Shown: positions 46,573 through 53,811 of the stretch, piece after piece
Numbering within the stretch: position 1 is the stretch's first letter
Layout of the letters: every line of letters starts with the position of its first letter
From: Hyphomicrobiales bacterium
GTDB taxonomy: Bacteria; Pseudomonadota; Alphaproteobacteria; Rhizobiales; Rhizobiaceae
Direction of reading: 5' to 3'
Assembly: GCA_900468535.1 (NCBI GenBank)
Contig: UBTY01000012.1
Coordinates: 222,478 to 286,477, forward strand
Length of the DNA stretch: 64,000 nt
Notes under the pieces: generated by a model
The model's input: only the letters and a program-made list of their open reading frames with translations
The model's database searches: none
What the model was told of the DNA's origin: nothing
Translations under genes and position numbers: made by a program

Positions 46573-48573
46573 TTGAAAATTCGAGGTAAGATCAATCTGC
46601 TTGTCTCCGCCATGTGCGGTGTTGCTCTGCTTATCGGAGCAACCGCGCTCTGGGCCGTGCGGCAGTACGAAAACAATCTGACAGCCTATGAAGAGGCCTC
46701 GGACCGCGCTTACGCCGGCGAACGCCTGAACCGTTTCGTGACCGCGACGGTCATGGAAGCGCGCGGCATCTATGGTGCAGCGACCACAAAAGACGCCGGC
46801 CCCTTTGCCAAGGGTCTCCTGACGAACCTCGACAAGATCGACGAAGTGATCGCATCCTGGACGCCACTGGTTCCCGCGAGCCAGAAGGATTCCTTTGCCA
46901 AGCTGGTGGATCGCGCCAAGGAATTCCGCGGCTTCCGTTCGGAAACCGCGCGCCTCGGTACGGAAGTGAGCCCGGCCGCTGCCAACGAGCAGGGCAACAA
47001 CGACGCCAACCGCGCGAACCGCAAGGCGTTCCAGGCTGAGATCGATGCGGTCGTCGCGACCGACAAGGCCACGCTGGACGCGGTTATCGCCCAGGTCGAA
47101 AGCTCTCGCACATCGGTACTGTGGCTCGTGCTCGCCATCACCGGCGTCGGCATCATGGCTGGCATCGGCATGGGCTTCTATATCGGAACCGTCCAGCTCA
47201 GCCGTCCGATTAAGAAGGTCACCCAGGCAATCAAGGAAGTTGCCGATGGCAATTTCGATGCAGAAGTTCCCTTTGCCGGGCGCCAGGACGAAATTGGCGA
47301 GATGGCAGCCGCCGTCGCCGTCTTCAAGGAGAATGGCCTTGCCGTTCGCCGCATGAATGCGCAGGAAGCCGCAATGCGCGCCAAGAGCGACGATCTGCAG
47401 TCCAGCATGTCCGTCGTGGTTGCCTCCGCCGCTGCAGGCGATTTCAGCCGCCGTATCGAGAAGGACTACGGCGACGAAAGCCTCAATCAGTTCGCCAGCA
47501 ACATCAACCATCTGCTGTCGAGCGTTGACGGCGGCGTCGGTGAAACGCGCCGCGTGATCGCGAGCCTTGCGGAAGGTGACCTGACGCAGACAATGCGTGG
47601 TAACTTCCAGGGCGCCTTCGCGGAGCTTCAGCAGAACGTCAACAGCACGTTCGCGACCCTGCAGACGACGATGCGCGAAGTGCGTGAGACCGCGGAAGGC
47701 TTCCACGGCAACACCAATGAGCTGCGCGCCGCCAGCGACGACCTTTCGAAGCGTACGGAGCAGCAGGCCGCAGCCCTCGAGGAGACCTCTGCGGCGCTCG
47801 ACGAGATCACGGCTGTCGTCAACAACTCGACCGAGCGCGCCCAGGAAGCCAGCGTCATGGTTTCGGAAGCAAAGGACGATGCCGGCAAGTCGGGCATTGT
47901 TGTCCGCAACGCCGTCGACGCCATGGGCCGTATCGAACAGGCGTCACGCGAAATCAGCCAGATCATCAACGTTATCGACGAGATCGCCTTCCAGACGAAC
48001 CTGCTTGCGCTCAACGCCGGTGTCGAAGCCGCGCGTGCCGGCGAAGCAGGCAAGGGCTTTGCCGTCGTTGCGCAGGAAGTGCGCGAACTGGCACAGCGCT
48101 CGGCAACGGCGGCCAAGGACATCAAGGGCCTGATCACCAAGTCGGGCGATGAAGTCCAGGTTGGCGTGAAGCTGGTTCAGGCAACCGGAGAGGCGCTCTC
48201 GCAGATCGAACGTCGCGTCAACGCGATCAACGACCATATCCATTCCATCGCGACCGCCGCGAAGGAACAGTCGACGGGCCTGAAGGAAGTCAACACTGCC
48301 GTCAACCAGATGGACCAGGTCACGCAGCAGAACGCCGCGATGGTCGAGGAAACCTCGGCTGCCACGCACAAGCTTTCCGGCGAGGCGGATAATCTCGTCC
48401 GATTGATCTCGCGCTTCCGGGTTTCGAACCAGCCTGTTGCAGCCCCTGTGGCCGTCGCGCGGCACGAGCAGCACCGTCCGGTCGCTTCGCCTGCACGGCG
48501 CGCGATGAACAACGTCGCGCGCGCCTTTAACGGCAACGCGGCCGTCGCCGAGCAGAACTGGGAAGAATTCTAA
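46573..48573 (+). CDS. Methyl-accepting chemotaxis protein with tandem HAMP-like segments
   Basis: A 666-residue membrane chemoreceptor. Membrane segments lie at about 6-28 and 180-205, with a helical four-helix-bundle-type periplasmic sensor between. After the first HAMP (about 200-255) come further HAMP-like repeats (about 275-370: AAAGDFSRRIEKD, LAEGDLTQTM), then the signalling domain with tip [16 protein letters not shown]. The last residues are NWEEF, the docking pentapeptide for CheR/CheB. I prefer the TTG at 46573 because a G6 run stands 7 bases upstream and the protein then begins MKIRGKINLLVS; an in-frame ATG at 46531 lacks a ribosome site. Ligand unknown. Confidence 0.9.
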   Translation: MKIRGKINLLVSAMCGVALLIGATALWAVRQYENNLTAYEEASDRAYAGERLNRFVTATVMEARGIYGAATTKDAGPFAKGLLTNLDKIDEVIASWTPLVPASQKDSFAKLVDRAKEFRGFRSETARLGTEVSPAAANEQGNNDANRANRKAFQAEIDAVVATDKATLDAVIAQVESSRTSVLWLVLAITGVGIMAGIGMGFYIGTVQLSRPIKKVTQAIKEVADGNFDAEVPFAGRQDEIGEMAAAVAVFKENGLAVRRMNAQEAAMRAKSDDLQSSMSVVVASAAAGDFSRRIEKDYGDESLNQFASNINHLLSSVDGGVGETRRVIASLAEGDLTQTMRGNFQGAFAELQQNVNSTFATLQTTMREVRETAEGFHGNTNELRAASDDLSKRTEQQAAALEETSAALDEITAVVNNSTERAQEASVMVSEAKDDAGKSGIVVRNAVDAMGRIEQASREISQIINVIDEIAFQTNLLALNAGVEAARAGEAGKGFAVVAQEVRELAQRSATAAKDIKGLITKSGDEVQVGVKLVQATGEALSQIERRVNAINDHIHSIATAAKEQSTGLKEVNTAVNQMDQVTQQNAAMVEETSAATHKLSGEADNLVRLISRFRVSNQPVAAPVAVARHEQHRPVASPARRAMNNVARAFNGNAAVAEQNWEEF

Positions 48574-48597
48574 GGAATTTTACCTCTATTGAGAATA

Positions 48598-48623
48598 ACA
48601 GCGCCGCCTTCGGGCGGCGTTGT
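48598..48623 (+). terminator. Hairpin after the chemoreceptor gene
   Basis: An 11-base stem with one G-T pair (48598-48608 with 48613-48623) closed by a stable TTCG tetraloop. The following T tract is poor, so termination may be partial. Confidence 0.6.
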
Positions 48624-48727
48624 CATTTGGGCCATGCCGTCGCTCGCGAAGATTTGAAAAACAGCCGGCATGGTCTATTGTAGAAGCCTAATGTTGACGG
48701 CGCGCAGCGCCGATTGGACAGGAAGCA

Positions 48728-50239
48728 ATGCCGGCCGCCGACCAGGGTGAAACACCTTCGAACAACACAGCCGTTGAAGAAGCCGATGCGGGCAGCCGCC
48801 CCTCGGGTCTCTTCGGAGGGCTCTCGGGAAAGCTGCTCTGGCTGACGGTCATCTGCATCATGCTGGCCGAGGTCTTGATTTTCTTTCCCTCTGTCGCCTC
48901 GATGCGGCTGCGCTGGCTTGACGAGCGGCTGAGTGGTGCGGCCGCCGCCGCGATCGTGATCGATGGACTGCAGCCGGTCGAGCTGCCTCGCTCCCTTCAG
49001 AAAGAAACGCTGGAGGCGACGGGCACCAAGGCGATCGTGCTGCGCAAGGACGGCACCTCGCGCTTGCTCGCGACCACCGAGATGCCGGCATCCGTCGATG
49101 AGCAGTACGACCTGACGGACGTTCCCCCACTGATCGCCATCCGTGACGCACTCGACACGCTGATTTTCGGCGGCAACCGCATAATCCGTGTTTATGGCCC
49201 GGTGCAGGACACGAACACGGGCGTCGAAGTGATCATGAAGGACAAGAACCTGCGCAACGCCATGCTGGCCTATTCGCGCAACGTCTTCCTGCTTTCCATC
49301 CTTATATCGCTCTTTACCGCGACGCTCGTGTTCTTCGCCATCAACCGAATCCTGATTCGGCCTATCCGAAAGCTGACGGGCAGTATGCAGACGTTCTCCG
49401 TCGATCCCGACAACCCCCGGCATATCTTCGTCGGCGATGGCGGACGCGATGAACTGGCCGTAGCAGGCCGCCACCTCACCGCCATGCAGATGGAGCTACA
49501 GAAGACGCTCAAGCAGCAGAAGAACCTCGCGGCACTTGGGCTCGCCGTCTCCAAGATCAATCACGACATGCGCAATATCCTGGCGTCCGCTCAGCTGATG
49601 TCGGACCGGCTCGTCGATGTCGATGATCCCATGGTCAAGAGCTTCGCACCGAAGCTTCTGCGAACCATCGACCGCGCAGTCGGCTATACGACCGAGGTTC
49701 TTTCTTACGGTCAGGCGACCGAATCGGCTCCGCGCAGGCGCCGCCTGCGGCTGCATGCGCTGATCGAGGACGTCAGGGACATGCTGGCGATCGATTCGCA
49801 GGCCGACGTCGAGTTCCTCGATCAGATCGGCGCCGATCTCGAGATTGATGCAGATAGCGAGCAGCTCTTCCGGGTCATTCACAACCTCTGCCGCAATGCC
49901 CTGCAGGCTCTGACTGCCGGGACGAGCGGGCCTGAAGTCGTCAAGCGCATCACGGTTTCCGCACAGCGCGTCGGCAGCGTTGTCAGCATTATCGTCGACG
50001 ATACCGGCCCTGGCATGCCGCAGAAGGCACGTCAGAACCTCTTTGCCGCTTTCCGCGGGTCGGCGCGTTCGGGCGGTACCGGGCTTGGCCTGGCGATTGC
50101 CCGCGAGCTTGTTCTTGCCCATGGCGGAACCATAGCGCTGGTCGAAAAACCGTCGGTCGGAACACAGTTCCGCATCGAAATCCCCGATCGCCCTGTTTCG
50201 CTGGACGATTACCGCAGCCGCAGCCATGTGGAAAAGTGA
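48728..50239 (+). CDS. Orphan membrane sensor histidine kinase
   Basis: A 503-residue kinase. Membrane segments at about 35-58 and 185-207 flank a periplasmic domain of roughly 125 residues; a HAMP linker follows. The phospho-acceptor is His279 in an unusual H-box, INHDMRNILASAQ, instead of SHELRTP. The ATPase domain has N390 (HNLCRNALQAL), DTGPGM (425-430) and GTGLGLAI (450-457). No response regulator gene is adjacent, so the partner is unknown. The N-terminal 30 residues are acidic and Ser/Ala-rich. Confidence 0.88.
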   Translation: MPAADQGETPSNNTAVEEADAGSRPSGLFGGLSGKLLWLTVICIMLAEVLIFFPSVASMRLRWLDERLSGAAAAAIVIDGLQPVELPRSLQKETLEATGTKAIVLRKDGTSRLLATTEMPASVDEQYDLTDVPPLIAIRDALDTLIFGGNRIIRVYGPVQDTNTGVEVIMKDKNLRNAMLAYSRNVFLLSILISLFTATLVFFAINRILIRPIRKLTGSMQTFSVDPDNPRHIFVGDGGRDELAVAGRHLTAMQMELQKTLKQQKNLAALGLAVSKINHDMRNILASAQLMSDRLVDVDDPMVKSFAPKLLRTIDRAVGYTTEVLSYGQATESAPRRRRLRLHALIEDVRDMLAIDSQADVEFLDQIGADLEIDADSEQLFRVIHNLCRNALQALTAGTSGPEVVKRITVSAQRVGSVVSIIVDDTGPGMPQKARQNLFAAFRGSARSGGTGLGLAIARELVLAHGGTIALVEKPSVGTQFRIEIPDRPVSLDDYRSRSHVEK

Positions 50240-50361
50240 CAGTTTTTTCACATTGCATGGATGGTTTGACGAAAGTCGCGATTTTTTTTGAAAGCCTATT
50301 GCATTCGTCCAGATGACCCTTTAGAGAACCGCTCACGCCAGCGGGACACACCGCTGCAGAC

Positions 50362-50438
50362 GCACCCGTAGCTCAGCTGGATAGAGCACCAGACTACGAA
50401 TCTGGGGGTCAGGAGTTCGAATCTCTTCGGGTGCGCCA
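50362..50438 (+). tRNA. tRNA-Arg (anticodon ACG)
   Basis: A 77-base cloverleaf: acceptor GCACCCG/CGGGTGC, D arm GCTC...GAGC, anticodon stem CCAGA/TCTGG with loop CTACGAA, so anticodon ACG at 50396-50398, T arm AGGAG-TTCGAAT-CTCTT (one G-T pair), discriminator G and an encoded CCA end. The A at position 34 is expected to be deaminated to inosine by TadA to read CGU, CGC and CGA. Confidence 0.98.
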
Positions 50439-50489
50439 TTTCCAATCAATTGATCTTGCATTGATTTGTACCGCCGAGACGGACATAAC

Positions 50490-51410
50490 CTAGGCAGTTG
50501 CCTGGTGTTTGCTTGAGGATCCACGCGCAAATCGACCCGGTGGCTGGCCAACATGTCTGCTGAAGGCCGTACTGAATGTGCTGGCCGATCCGTAACCGAC
50601 ACGCTCGGCGACCTCAGCGATTTCGATGCCCTGTTGGCTCAGAAGGTCTTTTGCGAGAGCCATCCGCCATGACAGCAAGTACTCCATCGGCGGCATCCCG
50701 ACGTTGCGCGCAAAGCGGACGAAGAACGCAGAGCGAGACAGCGCAGCCTCTTTTGCCAGATCGGCCATTGTCCACTGACGCGCGGGATTTGCGTGCATTT
50801 GCCTGATGGCTTCCGCCAGCCGAGCATCGCCGAGGCCACGCAGCAGCCCCGCGGGCGCTTCCTGCGTCTGGGTAAGCCGCAATGCCTCAACCAGTAAAAT
50901 CTCGATGAGCCGAGTAAGCACCAAGGTTCGCCCGGATCGATTCGATGAAGCTTCGTCGATCAAAAGCCGGACCAGTGTCGATAGCCTTTCGACGCCGCGG
51001 ACATGAACCTGCTCCGGCAGCAGCGACAAGAGCAGGCCGGAATCATCGCAGCCAAAAAGAAAGTAGCCACCCATAATACGAACGCTCGGCGGCCCGTCCT
51101 GCCGGCCGTGGCGGATTTCGCCGGCCGCGTTCGCTGCGGCATGGGGATCGATGAATGTCGGAGTCACCTGTTCGAAGCCGGACATTGTGAAACCGGGCGT
51201 CGTGGGCAGAAGAACAAAATCGCCGGCATTCAGCACCAATTCCGTCTGTCCGTCGACAGCCAGACGGCAGGAGCCTTCAATCACGATGGCGAAGCTCGGG
51301 TGGCCAAAATGGCTATAGCGGACGCCCCACGGCCCCGCGCCGCTGATACCTTTTGTGAATACGGCGTGCGGGCGGAGCAGATTTACGATTTCTGACAGGG
51401 GGTCGACCAT
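50490..51410 (-). CDS. AraC-family transcriptional regulator with cupin sensor domain
   Basis: From ATG 51410 the protein has 306 residues: an N-terminal cupin_6-type domain (MVDPLSEIVNLLRPHAVF onward) and a C-terminal AraC helix-turn-helix pair (about 205-300, SRSAFFVRFARNVGMPPMEYLLSWRM, then VAERVGYGSASTFSTAFSR split by position). This family usually controls an adjacent oxidoreductase; here the divergent SDR gene is the likely target. The frame is open to 51617, but starts upstream of 51410 would cover the shared promoter region. It lies downstream of tRNA-Arg on the opposite strand. Confidence 0.88.
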   Translation of the reverse strand: MVDPLSEIVNLLRPHAVFTKGISGAGPWGVRYSHFGHPSFAIVIEGSCRLAVDGQTELVLNAGDFVLLPTTPGFTMSGFEQVTPTFIDPHAAANAAGEIRHGRQDGPPSVRIMGGYFLFGCDDSGLLLSLLPEQVHVRGVERLSTLVRLLIDEASSNRSGRTLVLTRLIEILLVEALRLTQTQEAPAGLLRGLGDARLAEAIRQMHANPARQWTMADLAKEAALSRSAFFVRFARNVGMPPMEYLLSWRMALAKDLLSQQGIEIAEVAERVGYGSASTFSTAFSRHVGQPPGRFARGSSSKHQATA

Positions 51411-51509
51411 CTGTGGACTATCGCCAATAATATACGGACTTTCAATTGTAGATAGTCTTGCTGGCGCAAAATAGGATGGATTCATGACTATCCAACAGGG
51501 GATTAGGTG

Positions 51510-52253
51510 ATGAAGACCATACTGATTACCGGCTGCTCGTCGGGCTACGGCCTTGAGACGGCCCGCTATTTTCTTTCGAGGCAATGGAAGGTCATTGCGA
51601 CCATGCGCACCCCGCACGAGGGTATTCTGCCGCCGCAGGAAAACCTTCGCGTGCTGCCCCTGGATGTTACGGATGACGCCAGCATTTCCAGAGCCATCAA
51701 AGCCGCCGGGCCGATCGATGTCCTAGTCAACAACGCAGGCATCGGTGTCGTCGGCGCGTTCGAAGCCACGCCCCTGTCTCACATCCGCAGGGTATTCGAC
51801 ACCAATACCTTTGGCGTGATGGCAATGACACAGGCGGTCATACCGCAGATGCGGGAACGCAGATCCGGCGTGATCGTCAATGTAACATCCAGCGCGACCC
51901 TTGCCCCTATGCCTTTGGCGGCTGCCTACACCGCCAGCAAGCAGGCCATCGAAGGTTTCACCGGCTCGCTCGCGCACGAACTGGCGCACTTCAATATCAC
52001 CGCCAAGCTTGTGGAGCCTGGATACGCGCCGACCACGCGATTTGCCCAGAACACCACGGTGCGGGCAGAAGATCTCATTCCGGAGGCTTATGCCGCCTTC
52101 GCAGCCCCGATCTTCCAGTCGTTCGCGAATCCGGCTCTGACGACAACTGAAGCCGAGGTGGCCGAAGCCGTGTGGCGGGCAGTCAATGATACAAGCGGCA
52201 CTCTTCGCTTTCCGGCGGGACAGGATGCTATAGCGCTTTCGCGCGTTGCATAG
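51510..52253 (+). CDS. Short-chain dehydrogenase/reductase
   Basis: A 247-residue classical SDR. The NAD(P)-binding motif is TGCSSGYGLETARYF, followed by LVNNAG, the catalytic Ser in NVTSSATLAP and the YTASKQA Tyr/Lys pair. Arg residues after the second strand (TMRTPHEG) suggest NADP. The substrate is unknown. ATG 51510 is used; GTG at 51507 is in frame just before it. Divergent from the AraC regulator, which probably controls it. Confidence 0.9.
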   Translation: MKTILITGCSSGYGLETARYFLSRQWKVIATMRTPHEGILPPQENLRVLPLDVTDDASISRAIKAAGPIDVLVNNAGIGVVGAFEATPLSHIRRVFDTNTFGVMAMTQAVIPQMRERRSGVIVNVTSSATLAPMPLAAAYTASKQAIEGFTGSLAHELAHFNITAKLVEPGYAPTTRFAQNTTVRAEDLIPEAYAAFAAPIFQSFANPALTTTEAEVAEAVWRAVNDTSGTLRFPAGQDAIALSRVA

Positions 52254-52354
52254 CCACAGTTCGCGCCACTAGCTTGGCGCAATCTTTCCCATGCATCCTT
52301 CCTCTCCGCTGCCCGCGTGGCGGCTGTGTCGTGACGCGTGTCCGGAGGAAATGG

Positions 52355-52684
52355 ATGTTGAGTAAGATGCTTCGGGCTATGGTGCTCGGCGCGGCGCTGG
52401 CGACGGTCGCCGGCTGCGTCGATCATGCGAATGCGCCGATCATGGTTCCGGTCGCCGCCCAGACGGATCCGCCGCTCAATCCGCCCGGCATCGCTCATAC
52501 GATCTGCACGTCGGATGGGAACTTCATGTACAATGAAGCGCGCAAGCAATTCGAGCTTCGCGCGCAGATGACGCACACGCCGATCGACCCGAACAATGAG
52601 GAAGCGCAGGCGAGGGCTGCCGCCCGCCGGCAATATGTGACGTGCCTCTCCAGCCAGGGCTACCGCGCCATCTACGACCAGTGA
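52355..52684 (+). CDS. Small predicted lipoprotein
   Basis: A 109-residue protein with a lipobox (LATVAGC, Cys near residue 21). The mature part has three further Cys-poor segments, is rich in Ala, Gln and Arg, and ends in YVTCLSSQGYRAIYDQ. No family is recognised. GGAGGAA lies 4 bases before the ATG at 52355. It sits alone after the SDR gene. Confidence 0.75.
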   Translation: MLSKMLRAMVLGAALATVAGCVDHANAPIMVPVAAQTDPPLNPPGIAHTICTSDGNFMYNEARKQFELRAQMTHTPIDPNNEEAQARAAARRQYVTCLSSQGYRAIYDQ

Positions 52685-52803
52685 GCCGTGATTGATCACG
52701 CGCAATCGCCGGCATTCACGAGTGCTGGAGGTCGCGTGTGATCGAGGAACTTTACAAGCATCGACAGCATTTTTCTTGGGTAAGTCCGGAAGGAGGATTT
52801 ATC

Positions 52804-53175
52804 ATGAAAATGTTCCGCTTTGCTTGTGTGGCGCTCCCTCTTGGCGCGCTGCTTTCTCTCTCTGGTGTGGTTCCCGCAAACGCGTTGCCAGCCGCTCCGG
52901 GCTTGCGTCCGGCGGTCGCGGATGTCCAGCTTGTGCAATACAAGCCGCAGCCGGGCTATTGGCATGGCTATCGCGGCTCGCGAACCGAACTTCCCGGAAC
53001 GCGCCGTCACTCTGACGGGCTCTGGTATCCGCTGGCAGCCTTCGGCATCGATCCCGGGGCAACCGGATCCATTGGCGCACGAGAGGCAATGCCGAAACAG
53101 CGCGAAGGCTACTGCCAGAATACCTTTGGCGGGACCAACGGTGACGGCAGCATGCCTTGCGACAACGGCTTCTAA
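52804..53175 (+). CDS. Small exported Gly/Pro/Tyr-rich protein
   Basis: A 123-residue protein with a signal peptide (cleavage near VPANA, residue 27) and a mature part rich in Gly, Pro, Tyr and Trp (GYWHGYRGSR, HSDGLWYPLAAFG). Two Cys near the C-terminus (GYCQNTFGG, SMPCDNGF) could form a disulphide in the periplasm. No known function. AAGGAGGA is placed 7 bases before ATG 52804, a strong ribosome site. Followed by a terminator. Confidence 0.78.
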   Translation: MKMFRFACVALPLGALLSLSGVVPANALPAAPGLRPAVADVQLVQYKPQPGYWHGYRGSRTELPGTRRHSDGLWYPLAAFGIDPGATGSIGAREAMPKQREGYCQNTFGGTNGDGSMPCDNGF

Positions 53176-53187
53176 CGGCGTGCAACA

Positions 53188-53213
53188 GAAAGGCGGCCGA
53201 TTGGCCGCCTTTC
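53188..53213 (+). terminator. Terminator after the small exported protein
   Basis: An 11-base perfect stem (GAAAGGCGGCC at 53188-53198, complement 53203-53213) with loop GATT; T-rich end on the plus strand. Confidence 0.82.
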
Positions 53214-53489
53214 TCTATTCTTCTGCAATCTCTCCAAGAAAGATCTGAAGGAGGTCATTGCGTGGCGGATCGCTAGTGCGGTGATTTGGTCTGTCTGGTG
53301 AACTGACAGAGGGCTCTGAAAACCTATGAGTGGCTTGGTGCCTATATTTTCATCAGAAAGTTGCTAAAAATGCAGTCGTAGTTCCACAGGCGAAGCATTA
53401 TTCGCCCGGAGATCCGCATAGATATGCGCTAAACGCATTGCTGCGTTGCGGTAATCTCCCTATTCCTGATCGAAACAATGGGGTATCTA
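53214..53489. other. Non-coding stretch upstream of the small RNA
   Basis: About 275 bases with no supportable gene; open frames here lack ribosome sites and normal composition. Short inverted repeats such as GGCGAA/TTCGCC (near 53392-53409) and AACGCA/TGCGTT (near 53436) are present. The promoter of the small RNA must lie at its right-hand end; GTATCTAAT at 53483-53491 is a possible -10, without a convincing -35. Confidence 0.5.
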
Positions 53490-53494
53490 ATCTC

Positions 53495-53612
53495 TCGAAG
53501 GCAGCGCACTCCTCCTCCCAGCGCTCCTTCATCGGACTGACAACACTCCTCCTCCCAGTTGTCAGTCAGGATCAAGAGCCCGGTGCACCTCCTCCCGCAC
53601 CGGGCTCTTTTC
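53495..53612 (+). ncRNA. Probable trans-acting small RNA with three CUCCUCC-loop stem-loops (alpha-r14/cuckoo/CcsR type)
   Basis: Three successive hairpins carry nearly the same pyrimidine loop. Hairpin 1: stem AGCGC/GCGCT (53503-53507, 53521-53525), loop ACTCCTCCTCCCA. Hairpin 2: 10-base perfect stem GACTGACAAC/GTTGTCAGTC (53535-53544, 53558-53567), the identical 13-base loop. Hairpin 3: 13-base stem (53574-53586, 53597-53609), loop ACCTCCTCCC, then a T tract, acting as terminator. CUCCUCC is complementary to Shine-Dalgarno sequences. Known alphaproteobacterial RNAs of the alpha-r14/cuckoo and CcsR groups have exactly this design and bind ribosome sites of mRNAs. Exact 5' end is inferred. 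Confidence 0.85.
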
Positions 53613-53743
53613 GTTTTCGGACCATTCTCATCGAAATTCACCATCGCACCGCAGGCAACTGCATTTGCATCGATGCCGCATCCGCGCGATCCTTCCTGCC
53701 TGTCAGGAGGATTTTCCGGACGTTGAGAATTTCGGATAGGCAA

Positions 53744-53785
53744 ACACTCGTGTTCTGATATATCACGTCTTGACTGACGTCAGTC
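53744..53785. promoter_or_regulatory. Cluster of short palindromes upstream of the proline racemase homologue
   Basis: Three inverted repeats lie within 42 bases: ACACTCGTGT (53744-53753), TGATATATCA (53756-53765) and the perfect 14-base GACTGACGTCAGTC (53772-53785). The last ends 26 bases before the start codon at 53812. They look like operators for a dimeric regulator, of which none is encoded beside the gene. Confidence 0.5.
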
Positions 53786-53811
53786 GAGACACTGGAGATT
53801 GGAGTTCGCCG

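Noticed and set aside
50333..50602. Minus-strand frame across tRNA-Arg that encodes EIRTPDPQIRSLVLYPAEL
   Set aside because: This is the classic false protein made by translating the opposite strand of a tRNA-Arg gene; the tRNA explains the sequence.
50362..53213. A genomic island inserted at tRNA-Arg
   Set aside because: The AraC/SDR pair lies beside the tRNA, but no integrase and no repeat of the tRNA 3' end were seen downstream.
53330..53758. Plus-strand frame of 142 codons over the small RNA
   Set aside because: It runs through three RNA hairpins and a terminator, has no ribosome site, and the composition is odd; the small RNA explains the region.
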